The notes under the pieces: generated by a model
Databases searched by the model: none
Told to the model about the DNA's origin: nothing
Seen by the model: the letters and a program-made list of their open reading frames with translations, nothing else
Shown here: positions 11,697-24,534 of the stretch, piece after piece
Layout of the letters: each line of letters begins with the position of its first letter
Numbering within the stretch: the first letter of the stretch is position 1
DNA from: Tupaia tana
Lineage: Eukaryota > Chordata > Mammalia > Scandentia > Tupaiidae
Length of the DNA stretch: 64,000 nt
NCBI GenBank assembly: GCA_026018925.1
Contig: JAKSZU010000012.1
Location: 27,579,814 to 27,643,813, forward strand
Direction of reading: 5' to 3'
Position numbers and translations under genes: made by a program

Positions 11697-11899
11697 TAAC
11701 CAGCAGGTGGTAAGGTAGTTAAGGCCTGGATCTTATTTACCTGGTGGCTGAAAAAACACACTGGACACATATGTGTGCATGCCAAAAATCCCAAGAGGAG
11801 AAGGGAGAATGGAAGAGAAGGAATTGCAGCATGACCATTACCCCTGTGAAGTGATTTTTCACTTTGTCCTCATTCCCTGTCTCTCTCTCTCTCTCGCTC

Positions 11900-11932
<33 letters not shown>

Positions 11933-12240
11933 TTTTTTTTGAGAGTCTTTTTTGCTATAGGGCACGTGCACTCACCAGAAAGACAGAGAGAGAGACAGAG
12001 ACATAGAAAGGGAGAAATCACCCCCCAGGGGGAATGGCCACACCACAATCCCTTCTTCTCCATTCTCCTCTAAGGATCTTGGGCACGCACACACATGCAC
12101 CCGGAGGGAGTTTAAGCCACAAGGTCCGGGACTCGAAACACTGTTGGCTACATGGGAGTTCAGCAACATAGCCATTATGCTAACTGCTGGTTCCACTCCC
12201 TGTCTCTTTATAGGGAGTGCACTGTGCTCTAAGACTATAT
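11697..12240 (+). repeat. diverged SINE-A split by a nested copy
   Basis: Plus-strand copy beginning ACCAGCAGGTGGTAAGG. Its TCCCTGTCTCT occurs on both sides of the minus-strand copy at 11932-12195, so the second SINE landed in this one. A (CT)n run fills about 11880-11931. Confidence 0.7.
11932..12195 (-). repeat. nested SINE-A
   Basis: Minus-strand, near-consensus copy ending AACTGCTGGTTCC, flanked by TCCCTGTCTCT. Confidence 0.85.
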
Positions 12241-12557
12241 CTAAAAACAAAACCAAAAATGGTTATGAAAGCTATCTTGCTTATAATATGTATTCTACCA
12301 ACACTTGCTATTATTCCTATGGTAGACACTATTATCAACTTCATGTGATTTTTCATGTAAATGCAAGTTTATTTATTCTATACTATTGACATTTGTAATA
12401 TGTTTTCATTATTTTTTATTATTTTTTCTGAATAATAATAATCTAAAAACTATAACATGATATCCACCTTCCTCAGATATAATGTTATAATTTTAAAAGA
12501 AAAAATATGTTTTATATTTTTCTATCAAGCTTCTAAACCTCTAAAGTTCATTCTTCA

Positions 12558-13486
12558 TCATTTATTTCTTAAAACACTAGTTACCCTCTCTCTGATCTGC
12601 TTAGTTCTGACCCCATAAATGACAGGGTTGAGAGCAGGTGGAATTACAACATAAAAGTTAGCCAGAAGAATATGGATGTAACGAGGAACATTATGGCCAA
12701 ACCTGTGGGTCATGAAGGAAAAGAAGGCTGGTGTATAAAGGGACAATATAACACAGACATGGGAGCCACAGGTGCTGAGTGCCTTCAGTCGGGGCATCCC
12801 TGGAAGGTAGGCGGAAGACAGCACGGAGGATCTGAACATAGGAGAGGATAATGGCTATGACGTCCAACACTAGGATAGAGATGGCACACAAGCCATAGAT
12901 GATGTTGATTTTGATGCTGGCACAGGAGAGTTGAGCAATGCCCATGTGCTCACAGTAAGTGTGAGGAATAATTCGGTGTCCACAAAAGGGCAGTCGTAGG
13001 ATGAGCACAACAAATGGGGTTGCAAAGACTAAGGGTCTCACAAGGATGATCAGTGCTATAACTGACACCACCTTGTTTGTCAGCACCAGTGTGTAGTGAA
13101 GGGGGTTACAGATGGGCCACATAGCGATCATAAGCCATGGCCAAAAGCACAGTTGACTCCATGCCAGTGCATAGATGGATGAAGAACATCTGGATGAGAC
13201 AACCCTCAAAGGAGATCTCTCTCAGGTTGAACCAGAAAATGCCAAGCATCTTGGGAACGGTGGATGTAGACAGGCCCAGGTCAATGGACGATAGAATGGC
13301 CAGGAAGTAGAACATGGGCTGATGAAGACTGGGTTCAGTCTGAATCATAAAAATAATTGTAGCATTTCCTAGTAGGGCAGTCAAATATACAACACAAAAC
13401 GGAAAACCAATCCATAAATGCACATATTCTAGGCCTGGAATTCCCAGAAGGAGGAAAACAATATGGATGGGAGAATTGTGTGTCAT
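12558..13486 (-). pseudogene. class I olfactory receptor, OR52E-like, two +1 frameshifts
   Basis: One receptor gene spread over three frames on the minus strand. The first frame (13486 to about 13115) carries GIPGLE, LHQPMF and MAYDRYVA. The second (about 13115 to 12795) carries [20 protein letters not shown] and [17 protein letters not shown]. The third (about 12794 to 12558) carries [19 protein letters not shown] and [16 protein letters not shown]. Both breaks look like one extra base in a short G/C run: GGCCCAT where the family has GGCCAT (near 13114-13116), and GCCCCGA where it has GCCCGA (12791-12794). No stop codon interrupts the pieces. It is either a young pseudogene or an intact gene with assembly errors. 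The N-terminus ([10 protein letters not shown]) lacks the usual N-x-S/T site. Confidence 0.85.
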
Positions 13487-13884
13487 TAAGAAGAGCCATG
13501 CTTCTGTGGCCCATTTATGGCTGCATAATACACAGACTAGATGTATCCTTCATGAGAGGCTTCCACTCTTCTTATCCACTGCTATTGATTTCCTACAAAT
13601 TATACAAAAAATATGTTTTATCTTTTCTAATAACCAAGCCAACTGTGAAATAACTGAATGACGTTTACAAAATTTAAGTGCATGCTTTTTTTTATTTTAA
13701 TTAAGCTAATACCATTTATTAAATCTATTTTAATTTACATTTACAAAATAGTAAAATAAACTTTAACCAAAAGTCAGTAAATTATCAGGCAAATGATTAA
13801 GTATCTGTTCACAGAAATACAACATATATTGCTTCTCCTCTTAAGGAAATTCTTTAAAATTTAGAATATATCTTCCTGGTTTTT

Positions 13885-14125
13885 TTCTTAATTACCAGAG
13901 GGTGTGTACACTCACCAGAAATAGAGAGGAAAAAAAAAGGAGAAAGTACCTCCCCATGGTGATTTCCCACACTGCATCTCCTTCTCTATTTTTCAATCCT
14001 CCTGGGTTTTAGGCATGCATACCTACATACCTTATGTGTTTTTTAAATCACCAGGAGTAGAATTTGAACTGTAACTGGTCATGTGGGATGAAGCTCCCTT
14101 AACCACTAGGCTATGGAGTGGCCTA
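13885..14125 (-). repeat. diverged SINE-A
   Basis: Minus-strand copy with TACACTCACCAGAAATAGAGAG, a CTCCTGGG segment and terminal CCACTAGGCTATGGAGTGGCC. Confidence 0.6.
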
Positions 14126-14156
14126 GTCAAAAAAAAATTAATAAATGTATGTGTAT

Positions 14157-14157
14157 G

Positions 14158-14241
<84 letters not shown>
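14157..14241. repeat. (GATA)n microsatellite
   Basis: About 20 GATA units with one interruption (GATTAGATA). Confidence 0.95.
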
Positions 14242-14243
<2 letters not shown>

Positions 14244-14545
14244 TTTCAACATATATGTTTTCTTTTTTATCCTAGGCAACAAATATTTTGCACTAAATTG
14301 TTATAGCCTATGAAGACACAATCTGCACAAAATAATTTTAAGTATTCTAAACCTATTGGGAGAGCCACTAAGTCAGCGTTTGTACCTTTTTTTTTTTTTT
14401 TTTTTTTTAATCAGAAACATCATTTCAATTAGGGTAGAGTGTATTAAAGCCAGGAATAAATATTCATGATAGATATAATTGATATAATTGAGATGCCTTC
14501 ACCATTATATTTTTTTCATTGATTGTGAAAAGTAGCAGAGGAGAG

Positions 14546-14840
14546 GGACCAGCAGATGGAATAATGGTTACATTGCTAGATGTTGCTGAACTTTCACATA
14601 GTTGAAGGCAGTTCGAGTCCTTGACCCAACAGTTTAAAACTCATGACTGGCGTGTATGTGTGTGTGCCCAGGATTCCAAGAGGAGATGGAACAGAAGGGT
14701 TTGTAGTGTTGACAGTCCACTTGGGGCAGGGGGGGGTGGTGGTTTTAGGGGTGGTTTCTCACTTTCTGCCTCTCTATCTCTGTCTCTCTGGCAAATGCAC
14801 TAGCCCTATAGCGAAAATCTCTCTTAAGAAAAAAAATAAC
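14546..14840 (+). repeat. SINE-A
   Basis: Head AGGGACCAGCAGATGGAATAATGG, G-rich middle and tail CCCTATAGCGAAAATCTCTC. Confidence 0.75.
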
Positions 14841-14964
14841 AGTGAAGATAAAATAAAATTGTAAGAATTTAGTTTATAGCAACAGTCATGGTAGCAATCT
14901 CAGGTTGATTATGGGTTGTTAAATAAAGATCTTAATTTAATCCTTTTTGTTTTATGTTTTTTAG

Positions 14965-15215
14965 TTTTTGTTTTTTGCGGTAGGAGGTGCATTTTCCAGA
15001 AAGAAAGAGAGAGAGAAAGTGAAAAGAATCCCCATGGGGATATGGGCCATTTCACAGTCTCTTTACTTTCATTCTCCTCTCAGGATTTTGGGCATATATG
15101 TGCCCATACTCCCAGCTTGTATTTCAAGCAGCCAGGTCTGCCAGGTCTAGGATTAGAACTGCACAGTTGGCTATGTGGAATTCAGTCCCTTTAACCACCA
15201 CCTCACCTGCTGGCC
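14965..15215 (-). repeat. SINE-A, diverged
   Basis: Minus-strand copy from GGTAGGAGGTGCATTTTCC to CACCTGCTGGCCC. Confidence 0.7.
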
Positions 15216-15244
15216 CATATGTAATCATTATATGCACTGTTTTT

Positions 15245-15507
15245 GTTTGTTTGTTTTTTAGAGGTTTTTGCTACAGAGCACGTGCATTCGCCAGACAGAG
15301 AGAGACATAGAGACAGAAAGCGAGAAAATCACCCCCCAGTGGGGGATGGTCATGCCGTAATCCCTTCTCCTCCATTCTCCTCTCGGGATCTTGGGCACAC
15401 ACGCACATGCGCCCGGCGTGAGTTTAAGCCACCAGGTCCGGGACTCGAACCATGGTGGACTACATGGGAGTCCAGTGGCATAGCCATTATGCTAACTGCT
15501 GGTCCCC
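15245..15507 (-). repeat. SINE-A with target-site duplication
   Basis: Near-consensus minus-strand copy, flanked by TATGCACTGTTTTT at 15231-15244 and 15513-15526. Confidence 0.88.
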
Positions 15508-15539
15508 AAATTTATGCACTGTTTTTATTACAAAGATGT

Positions 15540-17310
15540 GATGGAAGATGTTAATGCTGGCAAGAAAGATTCAAAATAAAGATAAGAGCAATAAAGATGT
15601 TTTGCTGAGAAGTCACCCTGGAAAAGCATAAAGGGCAGGCCAGAAGATAACTGAGTCCTCCATGAGATCTGAGATCTAGGGCTTTCATGGAGAAGAGCAA
15701 CGGAGATGTTCTGCTGAGAAGTCACCCTGGTAGAGCCCCCCCATCCCCATCTTTTTCTCTATGTCTCTCTCTGTCTCTGTCTGTCTTTTCTCTCTTTTTC
15801 TTTTCCTTTTCTTAATTTTTAAAGTATTTTCTTGGCTCTGAAATACTCCTTTACCTAGGTAATAATCTCTTCCCCTTTCCCCTTCCCATTTAGGAAAAGA
15901 ATAAAGGTTGGCAAAAGAGAAATGTCAAGTTACCTACAAAGGATATCTCATCAGGTTTAACAAAGGACCTCTCATCAGAAACAATGTGAGCAAGGAAAGA
16001 ATGGGAAAATATATTCAAAGTGTGAGTGAAAAACAATTTCAACCAAGAATACTATATCTGGCAAGATTATCCTTTATATGGAAAAAGAAGGCAAGAACAT
16101 TCTCAGATTAACAAAACCTGAAAGAATTTACCAACATCAGTCCAGCTCTCCAAGAAGTTCTGAAGGGAGTGCTATCCCAGGAAAACTAAAGTCAGACACA
16201 CAGAAATAAGAGTTCTAAAACAACTAAGAAAATGGCCAACTTAATGGTAGGGAAAAGTCCAGAGTTGAACGTTATCTTACAGAATTTAAACGGAAAGATT
16301 AGACCACAACAGCAGATAAAGTACACAAATTTGAACTGGCAAAATAGAATTTTATGACTTTGGGACCAGCATTTAGCGTAATGGCTATGTCGCTGGACTC
16401 CCATGTAGTCGACCGCGGTTCGCGTCCCGGACCTGGTAGCTTAAAACTCACGCCGGGCGCATGTGCGTGCGTGCCCAAGATCCTGAGAAGAGAATGAAGG
16501 AGAAGGGATTGCGGCGTGCCATCCACCCTGGGGGGTGATTTCTCACTTTCTGTCTCTCTGTCTCTCTCTGCACGTCTGGCGAGTGCACGCGCCCTGTAGC
16601 AAAAATCTCTCCAAAAAAAAACAAAAAGAATTTTATGACTTTTGACTAAAACATTGCTGATCTAGGCTTTGTTTATCAGAGTTAAGAAGTTTTTGTCTTC
16701 TTTTGAGTTGTGGACAGGTCCGCATACCTGCTATTCTAACAGAATCCTGACCTATTTCCTGGCTTTAAGTATCAGGCAAAATTCTCTTAACATATTTTTT
16801 ATTTTGATTTATTAAAGCTAAAACTGCCTTTCTTGAAATTAAAAAAAATAATTGAAAAATACATATTTAATGACCACAGTAAGCTATATAGTCTCAGCTA
16901 GGTGCCACTTTATAGTATATTGATTCTACCCACAGAGTTTCATGCCTAGTCAACTTTTGTTCACAGATAGGTATATATCAGCTGAACTTACTATTGAAAG
17001 TATTTAGATTAGTAAATATTTTGTAAATCAATGAAATATGGGAAAGAATAAAGGAATGGAAAGCAACTGCAGATACCAGAGACAGGGTGGGAGGAAGATG
17101 GGAAATGGCAGAGGGTGAGAAATGGGGGGGGGGGGGGGGGTGATATATACATACAAGAAACAAGAAATGGAAAATTATTTGTTGATGATAATGTGTATGA
17201 TTAAGCCACTTTGCAATGTATTCTGGCTGGAAAATCACATTTTGTATGCTGTGGTGATGTTCAGTGAAAGAATATAAAATAAGTAAAATAAATAAATAAA
17301 TAAAAATACC
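15540..17310 (+). repeat. LINE-1-like element pieces, left arm of an inverted pair
   Basis: Holds monomer-like units (GCTGAGAAGTCACCCTGG occurs twice, about 120 bp apart), then a LINE-like block at 15925-16200 (..GGAAAGAATGGGAAAATAT..). A plus-strand LINE-1 3' end with a poly-G tract (17127-17141) and an A-rich tail near 17280-17305 follows. The first 670 bases reappear inverted at 17311-18260. Naming it LINE-1 rests on the 3'-end pattern and remembered family sequence. Confidence 0.55.
16362..16626 (+). repeat. SINE-A with 16-bp target-site duplication
   Basis: Consensus-like copy (box B GGTTCGCGTCCC). AGAATTTTATGACTTT flanks it at 16346-16361 and 16627-16642. Confidence 0.9.
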
Positions 17311-18260
17311 ATAATAGGTTGGTAAATTCATTCAGGTTTTGTTTATCTGAGAATGTTCTTGTCTTCTCTTCCCATATTTTTGTTTTTTGGGGGAGAGGTT
17401 TTTTGCTATAGGGCGCATGCGCTCGCCAGACAGAGAGAGACATAGAGACAGAAAGCTAGAAAACACCCCCCAGGGGGGATGGTCACGCCGCAATCCCTTC
17501 TCCTCCATTCTCCTCTCGGGATCTTGGGCACGCACACGTGCCCGGTGTGAGTTTTAAGCTACCAGGTCCGGGACGCGAACCGCGGTTGACTACATGGGAG
17601 TCCAGCGACATAGCCATTACGCTAACTGCTGGTTCCCTTCTCTTCCCCATATTAAGAATAATCTTGCTGAGTATAGTATTCTTGGTTGAAATCATTTTTC
17701 ACTTAATGGTTTGAATATATTTTCCCATTCTTTCCTTGCTTACACTGTTTCCGATGAGAGGTCTGCTGTTAGCCTAATGGGATATCCCTTGCAAGTAACC
17801 TGATGTTGCTCTCTTGCCAGAAACAGAGAGACAGAAAGAGAAATAGAGAGACAAAGAGAAGGATATAGGGGGCTCTACCACTTGAGGATATGGTCTGGAG
17901 AGTGAATTTTCAGCAGAAAATCTTCATTTCTCTTATTCTCTGAAAGCACTAGTTTTCAGCTCCCATGGAGGAGTCGGTCTTCTTTTGCCCTTTTGCTTCT
18001 CCTAAGTGAGAGGGGGAAAAGGGGATTATTAGCAAGATAAAGGAGAATCTGAGAGCCAAGAAAACACTTTATCTTAAAAAATTTTTTTTAAAAGAAAATT
18101 TTAAAAAAATGAAGAGACAGGACAGAGACAGAGACAGAGGGAAGGATACAGGGGAATCTACCACTTGAGGATGGGGTCTGGAGAGTGAATTCTCAGCAGA
18201 AAATCTTCATTTCTCTTATTTCCCAAAAGCACCAGTTCTCAGCTCCAAATAGTGTCAATC
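17311..18260 (-). repeat. LINE-1-like pieces, right arm of an inverted pair
   Basis: The reverse complement matches the left arm, including the GGAAAGAATGGGAAAATAT block. It then has two direct units of about 125 bp (17850-17975 and 18110-18250, each with TCTACCACTTGAGGAT and TCAGCAGAAAATCTTCATTT). A SINE lies inside at 17381-17636. Confidence 0.55.
17381..17636 (-). repeat. SINE-A
   Basis: Near-consensus minus-strand copy in the right LINE arm. TCTCTTCCCATATT-like sequence lies on both sides. Confidence 0.88.
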
Positions 18261-19203
18261 TACATAAAAATAAAGTAACTCTAGTATCTATACATATTCG
18301 GAGTCATTTAAATTTCACATCCTATGGCAAAAAGATTTGCCCTTAAATTTCACATTGGCTTCAACTCCTATTCATGACTACTCATTGGCTATTCTCCCAC
18401 AGATTTTACCTTAAACAGTGTATATGGCTGCCACGGCTCTGCATTACTACACTCCAAGTCTCTAGCACACAAAAGCTCTTTTTATCCCAGCCCACTGAAG
18501 GCATTTTCTTATAATATGTTTTGTCAGGTCATATGGAATTCTGTAGCTACTGGTTCATTATTTTTTGTTCAAGATTATTCATTTCCTAACAGCTTCACTT
18601 CTTCAGCCATACAAGCTGAATTTCCTCTAGATGCTATAGGTACATAACTAAAAAAAAATAAAAAATAAAAAAAAGGCAAGCAAGCATTATTTTCTAGATC
18701 TCACTGAAAAATGGTGGCTTTTCACTGTTTTGCTGATTGTTTTCCCTGTTTTCATACCCACACTCCACATCACCACCCTTCAAAAATGCCTATTATATTA
18801 AATTAAACTATAATATTGTTCTTTTGTTCATATTTTCTAAAAATGCTTCCTTAGCCCTGTAGTTAGTACTGGGGATCAAAAACTGGAGAAGAGACTTCAC
18901 AGCTTTATTGAACATATAATGTTTGGCTAGCACTCTTTCTGCTAGGCAGTTAAAAGTACAGCTGATAAACTATCTTCCAAGGCTACCACAAACTTACATA
19001 GTCAGGAAGTGAACAGAGTTTCTATAAACAATCGCTGAAAGGAGTTTCACAGCACTGGGTATCTAATTTTGACTTTACATAATAGCAAATGGAATGTTAA
19101 ATAAAAATAGACTCTGAGTCCTGACTCTAGAGACTCCAAAAAATTAGGTATAAACCAGCACCTCACAATTCCTATAAAACTCCCCATGTTAAATATATCT
19201 TAC

Positions 19204-19283
19204 AGGGCCCAGCAGGGTGGTGGGGTGGTTTAAGGGCACTGGGCTTCCACATGGCCGACCATGATTAGAGTCCCAGACCTGAG

Positions 19284-19327
<44 letters not shown>

Positions 19328-19410
19328 CTCTATCCCTCTCTAGTCCAATTAAAAATAAAATAAGTAAATGGATAAATAAAGTTAAATTAAATAAAAATAA
19401 ATAAAATATA
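19204..19410 (+). repeat. SINE-B
   Basis: Head GGGCCCAGCAGGGTGGTGG, ..CATGGCCGACCATG, (CT)n, and TCCAATTAAAAATAAAATAA tail. Confidence 0.75.
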
Positions 19411-19689
19411 TCCTATAAGTTACATGAATTTGAAACTATGTGATAAGAAAATGTACATAAGCAAATTATTAGTTGAACTGTATTAAACAATGCAAATGTT
19501 AATTTAATAAAAGGAAGTGTAATTCTATATTTCATAATTCAGACATAAATGCTTTCTTCTTCTTTGTACCCCAAAAATAAAATTATGCGCACTAATTTCA
19601 CCCTATACTAAGATACTCTCTAGTTTTTCAATACTTTATTTTCCCTTAACTGAATTTACTTGGAAAAAATGTTAGCTTCACTTTAAAAA

Positions 19690-20245
19690 CAATTTGTAAA
19701 CATTTTAAAAATGGTCCCAAACCAAATGTTCCCAAACAGATGAATGGATTGAAACAGTGTGGGACATATACACAAAGAAACACTACTCACTCTTAAAAAA
19801 AAAATAAAAATAAAAATAAAAGCCATGGCACTTGATAGAATGCAGATGAATATAGAAGATATACTGCTAGGTGAAGCAAGGCAGACTATGAAAGAGAGGC
19901 ATTGTATGTCTCCATTCAATATATACTGAATATCTGCACTCTATAGCAGAAACTGAAAGATTGGAAGATATAAGGACATGGGGAGCAACTGTGGATACTA
20001 CAGAGAGTGTGGGAGGAGAGAGAAATAAGGGGGGGGGGGGGTGGGAGGAAGGGAATCAAAGGAAAAAATAACATTTTAGAGACACAAAAATGCAAAATTA
20101 TCTGTTGATGATAATATGTATGATAATATCTTTGAACCAGAACACAGTATATTCACGATGGAAAATTCATTTGGTATGCTAAAATAATTCACTGATTGAA
20201 TGTAAAAAGAAAAAATACATAAATAGAAAAAAGGAAGAAAGTTTT
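19690..20245 (+). repeat. LINE-1 3' end
   Basis: Plus-strand LINE-1 pattern: ACAGATGAATGGATTGAAAC, GGGACATATACACA, then a 3'UTR with a poly-G run (20030-20041) and an A-rich end. The 3'UTR matches 16970-17300 and, inverted, 61340-61640. Confidence 0.75.
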
Positions 20246-20264
20246 TTAAAAAAGTCCATATTGC

Positions 20265-20486
20265 ACTAGCCTTTGTTGTGATGGTTAAAGTGGCTAGGTC
20301 ATGCATGACAGTCTGCACAGTACACGTCTCAGATCGCAGCTTGATAAACACACCAGGGACATGGGCATATGTGCCCAAAATTTCAAAAGGAGGGAGAAAT
20401 GAAGTAAAAGGGATTGAGCTATTATCATTTATCATAGGGGCTGCTTTCTCAATTTATCTCTCTCTCTTGCCTCTCTCTCTCTCTCT

Positions 20487-20555
<69 letters not shown>

Positions 20556-20620
20556 CTCTCTCTCTCATGAGCACATGTACCCTATGGAAAAATTTAAAAG
20601 AAAAATATTACATATCAGTA
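20265..20620 (+). repeat. diverged SINE-A with expanded (CT)n
   Basis: Degenerate head and CATGTGCCC.AAATTTC region, then about 110 bases of CT repeats (20459-20566), then GAGCACATGTACCCTATGG. Confidence 0.65.
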
Positions 20621-23009
20621 GCTCTCAAAATAAATACATTAAGGTAGAATGACCGGTGTGTAGTAAATACCAATATAAAAATAATGATAATAGCTTAGAA
20701 ATACTTACCTCAGGATTTTTATGTATTTATGCTTCCCTGTCAGAGTGAAAAGAAGGAAAAAAAGAGTGTTGACCTAAGCAAGTCATATTCTCTCTTCTAG
20801 AGACTATTAATTCAGAAGTCTAAGAATCCTAGCTACTTTCCAGATCTCATGCTGAAAATGTGTATGAACTTCACAACTGGTGTGCAAACTACTAGTTGAC
20901 CTGGAAAGGAATAGTTTATCTATTGGCCCTACTTATTATAGGAACAATAAATTAAGTAGCCAAACACTTCATTTGACTAGACTGTGGTAATATGGGGGTC
21001 AAGAAAAAATAATTTACATAGAAGAGAAGATTAATAATAGTCATGGTATGCACACAAGCACAATAATTTGGAGCCAAAAATATATAAAGGGCTTTCTGGG
21101 ACTTTACTTAGGCTGCAGTAAACAAAACTAGCTTTGTAATATGTGGTAATAGATGAAGTTTGGGCTTTTGGGACTAGAACTCATGTTACTTAAATGACAA
21201 TTCTGTTTCTTTCATACTGTCAGTATTCTATAGACCTTATTTCTTCAAAACCATATTCTTTACATGTAATATTAAAATACTAAAATATATAAGTTATAAG
21301 TTTAACTCAGGAATTATCAACAAATATTGATATATTAGTAAACTAGGAAATCACAATGATGTAAGTGTTGTATTAGTAGTTATTGGAAAAGTCATAATGC
21401 ATTTTTGCATAGAAAAGTATGTCATGACAATCCCAACAACCTAATATTTTAATTTCTCAGTGTTTTGGTCTTATATTGTTATCACCATATTTGTGTTAAT
21501 TTTTCATTAGGAAATGATGGAAAGCAGTTTAAATAAATGATACGTACATTGAATAAAGCTGCAATATCCTAGATGTATACAATTTAAGAAATGTTTGAGA
21601 GTTTTTTTAATTCATCTGTATATATTACTCAAGCCTTTTTTTCCAATAGTTTGGGGATTTAAGAATTCTTTTTTATATATAAAATATTTGTACTATTATC
21701 ATTACTATTATTATTTAATATCCCAGCATATTACATTAAGACCTGAGTTATGAAATACTCATCTTGAGAGTGAATTAGAATATACAAGTTAGATGATGGT
21801 CTATAAAATTAGATATAGAATGGAAACAGCTAAAAGAAGGCAAAGGAGACAGGGTTGAGCATTAAAATACAACTATAATAGAAAAGGAGCAAAGCAAATT
21901 GACGGACAGTACAATGTTAGAAAGCTTATGATTAGATACACACACACGCATACACACAACACACACACACATAACTTAGGCAGATATCGAAGAATACACT
22001 TCAATGATGTCTTTGTTAGAGATTATACCTAAGTCTATGAAAACTGTTACCTTTTTGTACTCTGGGATCACTGATGCCATCCATGTTCAGTCAGCTCTAC
22101 TTTTATTTTTGTTTTCTCCTTCACTGTCATCTATTTTAATCTCACTTAAATATCAATTTATTGGCCACAAAAAAATAGTTTCTATCTGACTGACACTTTG
22201 CTGATACCAAAACTAGATGGGCCAGTAAAGTTTTCTAGATGAGCTAGTTCACCTGCCCATAAATATTTCTATTTTCACCCATTCTGACTGAAGTGGGAGA
22301 TGTATAAGATAACTACAGCCCTTAAAGTAGGACATACAAACACAGTTACTCTCTGGGGAACACAGATGCCTAGAGGCACTTAGCTAGCTGTTTCAAAATT
22401 AAGAAGCATAACATCATTGCTGATAAAGGTAAATGTCTGAATTCTGGGCGCAGATTACAAAACTCGGGATGAATGACAATGAACATAGAAAGTTATAAAG
22501 ATATTTGTCTATGATCATACAGACTTTAACTTATCTCTAGCCAACACAGGCCATAAGAAGGGCCTTGCCATACACTTTCTCTTAAAGATCCCTCCTGTTC
22601 TACATCCCCTTGCATTATCCACAAGTACAAGTCGAGGTCACAAAAAATAGAGTGATTTTACAGAGGGATTAGGCAAGTCATCCTAGTTTTCATTCGTTCT
22701 TTGTTTTTTCTTTTATTTTTATTCCCGGTTTATTTTCTTGGCCATTACAATGGTTGTTTACCTTAATCTATTCTGGTCAAATTCTGAAAAATGTAGTTAC
22801 TTGTTATCTCCCATTCTAGTTCCAAATCATGTTCAAGCTTAATGCAATCACATAAAGCTGAAGTCCAACTAACATCCCTCGTTTGATGAAGTGAACTATT
22901 CACAAGAAACACCTTGTTGAAAGAGATAACATATTAGAATAAAACCACTTGCTTTAAACATAAATCCTCACTTCTTTCTGGTTCTCATTAATAGTAATAT
23001 GAAGATTTT

Positions 23010-23263
23010 TATTTAGAGAGGTTTTTGCTATAGGGTGCATGCTTGCGCCAGAAAGACAGAGACATAGAAAGATAGAAAGCGAGAAAACACCCCCCAGTGA
23101 GGATGGCCACGTCACAATCCCTTCTCCTCCATTCTCCTCAGGGATCTTGGGCATGCACGCATACGTGCCCCGCGTGAGTTTAAGCCACCAGGTCCGGGAC
23201 TCAAACCGTGACCAATTACATGGAAGTCCAGCAACAGAGCTATTATGTCAACTTCTTGTCCCT
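23010..23263 (-). repeat. SINE-A
   Basis: Minus-strand copy from TAGAGAGGTTTTTGCTATAG to the head region ACTTCTTGTCCC. Confidence 0.82.
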
Positions 23264-24074
23264 TTGAAGCTTTTTAATTATTATGAAAGTGAGGTCTAGA
23301 TAAAAGTATGCGATACAGGAATTTGCCTAAAGTAATGACCTGAGAGGCTGCATGAGTTTAAATCTCACACCTATTTCTAAATCTCTCATTTAATGGATAT
23401 ATGAGTTTAGTGAAGTTATGTTCCACCTCCTTGAGGATGGAGTATCTTTATAAATCATTTGAATTTTTCTTCTGAGAGATTTGTTTATTTTCTCAATTTT
23501 TAATTTAATTTATTATTTGTTTATGTAACATGGGCTCATAGATATTTATTATATATTTTAGAATAAAACCAATACTACTTTATCAAAATACCCAGATTTG
23601 GCTACTGGGAGGTCTTTCAGTTGGCCCCTGTGTCCCCTTGGTTTATCCCCTTAATCATGAGTTTTAGTGTTTAGGAGGTGTGGAGTATAACCTTCTTACT
23701 TTCTGGACCATTGGTTCCAGGTTTATCTCATTTTTCACTCCCAGTCTTAAAATAAAATATGTCTCCAAGGATGTTTAGTTCCTTTCTTTGGTAACAGTGT
23801 TAGAAACAAAGTTCTGGGTGATGGTATAATCATTGCTATTGGAGTGTCATTGATTCTAGGTCTTCTCAGCTGACACTACAAGGAAATATGCCAATGTATA
23901 TACTTGTATGTATATAAACCCAGACTGATAAATATTATATACCTACATCTATACTGATTTATCTACCTATCAACACCTCCATCATAATCTCTCTAAAGCT
24001 AAGTATAGTTATTCCTCTAATTGTTGAATACAAAGATTATTTTGTTGTTGTATTTTTTATGTTTATTATTTGTT

Positions 24075-24301
24075 TGTTTTTTAAGGTGCATGCACTCACC
24101 GGAGATAGAGAGAGAGAAAGTGAGGAATCACACTCCTTGGGGGTTGACCAGTCCCTTCTTCTCCATTCTCCTCTTGGGGTTTTATTAATGCATATGTACA
24201 TGCCCTGCATGATTTTCAGTCATCTGGGTCTAGGACTTGAACCACACATTTAGCCATATGGGATTCAGCTGCCTTAATTTCCATGTCCCTTGCTGGCCCC
24301 C
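24075..24301 (-). repeat. diverged SINE-A
   Basis: Minus-strand copy from TTAAGGTGCATGCACTCACC to CCTTGCTGGCCCC. Confidence 0.7.
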
Positions 24302-24534
24302 ATATAGATTTTTCTAGTATCATTCCGTGCTTTTCTGTAAATTCACATTTCAGCCACAAGTAATGTAAGCACTACTTTCTGCCATTCATTTCCTTAATCC
24401 AATAGTGAGAGGTCTGCACATGTAACTGTAAAAATGGTTAACCACTAGCCCCATCAGAAAAATTTCTAATCAGAAATAGTGTCACAATTTATGGCCAGTT
24501 TACTTTTTATTTATTTATTTATTATTTATTACCA

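Larger units (their letters stand above)
11242..12557. other. intergenic with SINEs
   Basis: No gene was recognised. SINE copies are listed separately. About 12240-12540 is A/T-rich and unassigned. Confidence 0.6.

Noticed and set aside
14157-14241. Evenly spaced short repeats considered as a CRISPR array
   Set aside because: A simple (GATA)n microsatellite without spacers, in a mammalian genome.
16362-16450. tRNA-like heads of the SINEs considered as tRNA genes
   Set aside because: They have box-A- and box-B-like motifs but no cloverleaf-compatible acceptor stem that I can support, and they continue into SINE bodies with poly(A) tails and target-site duplications.
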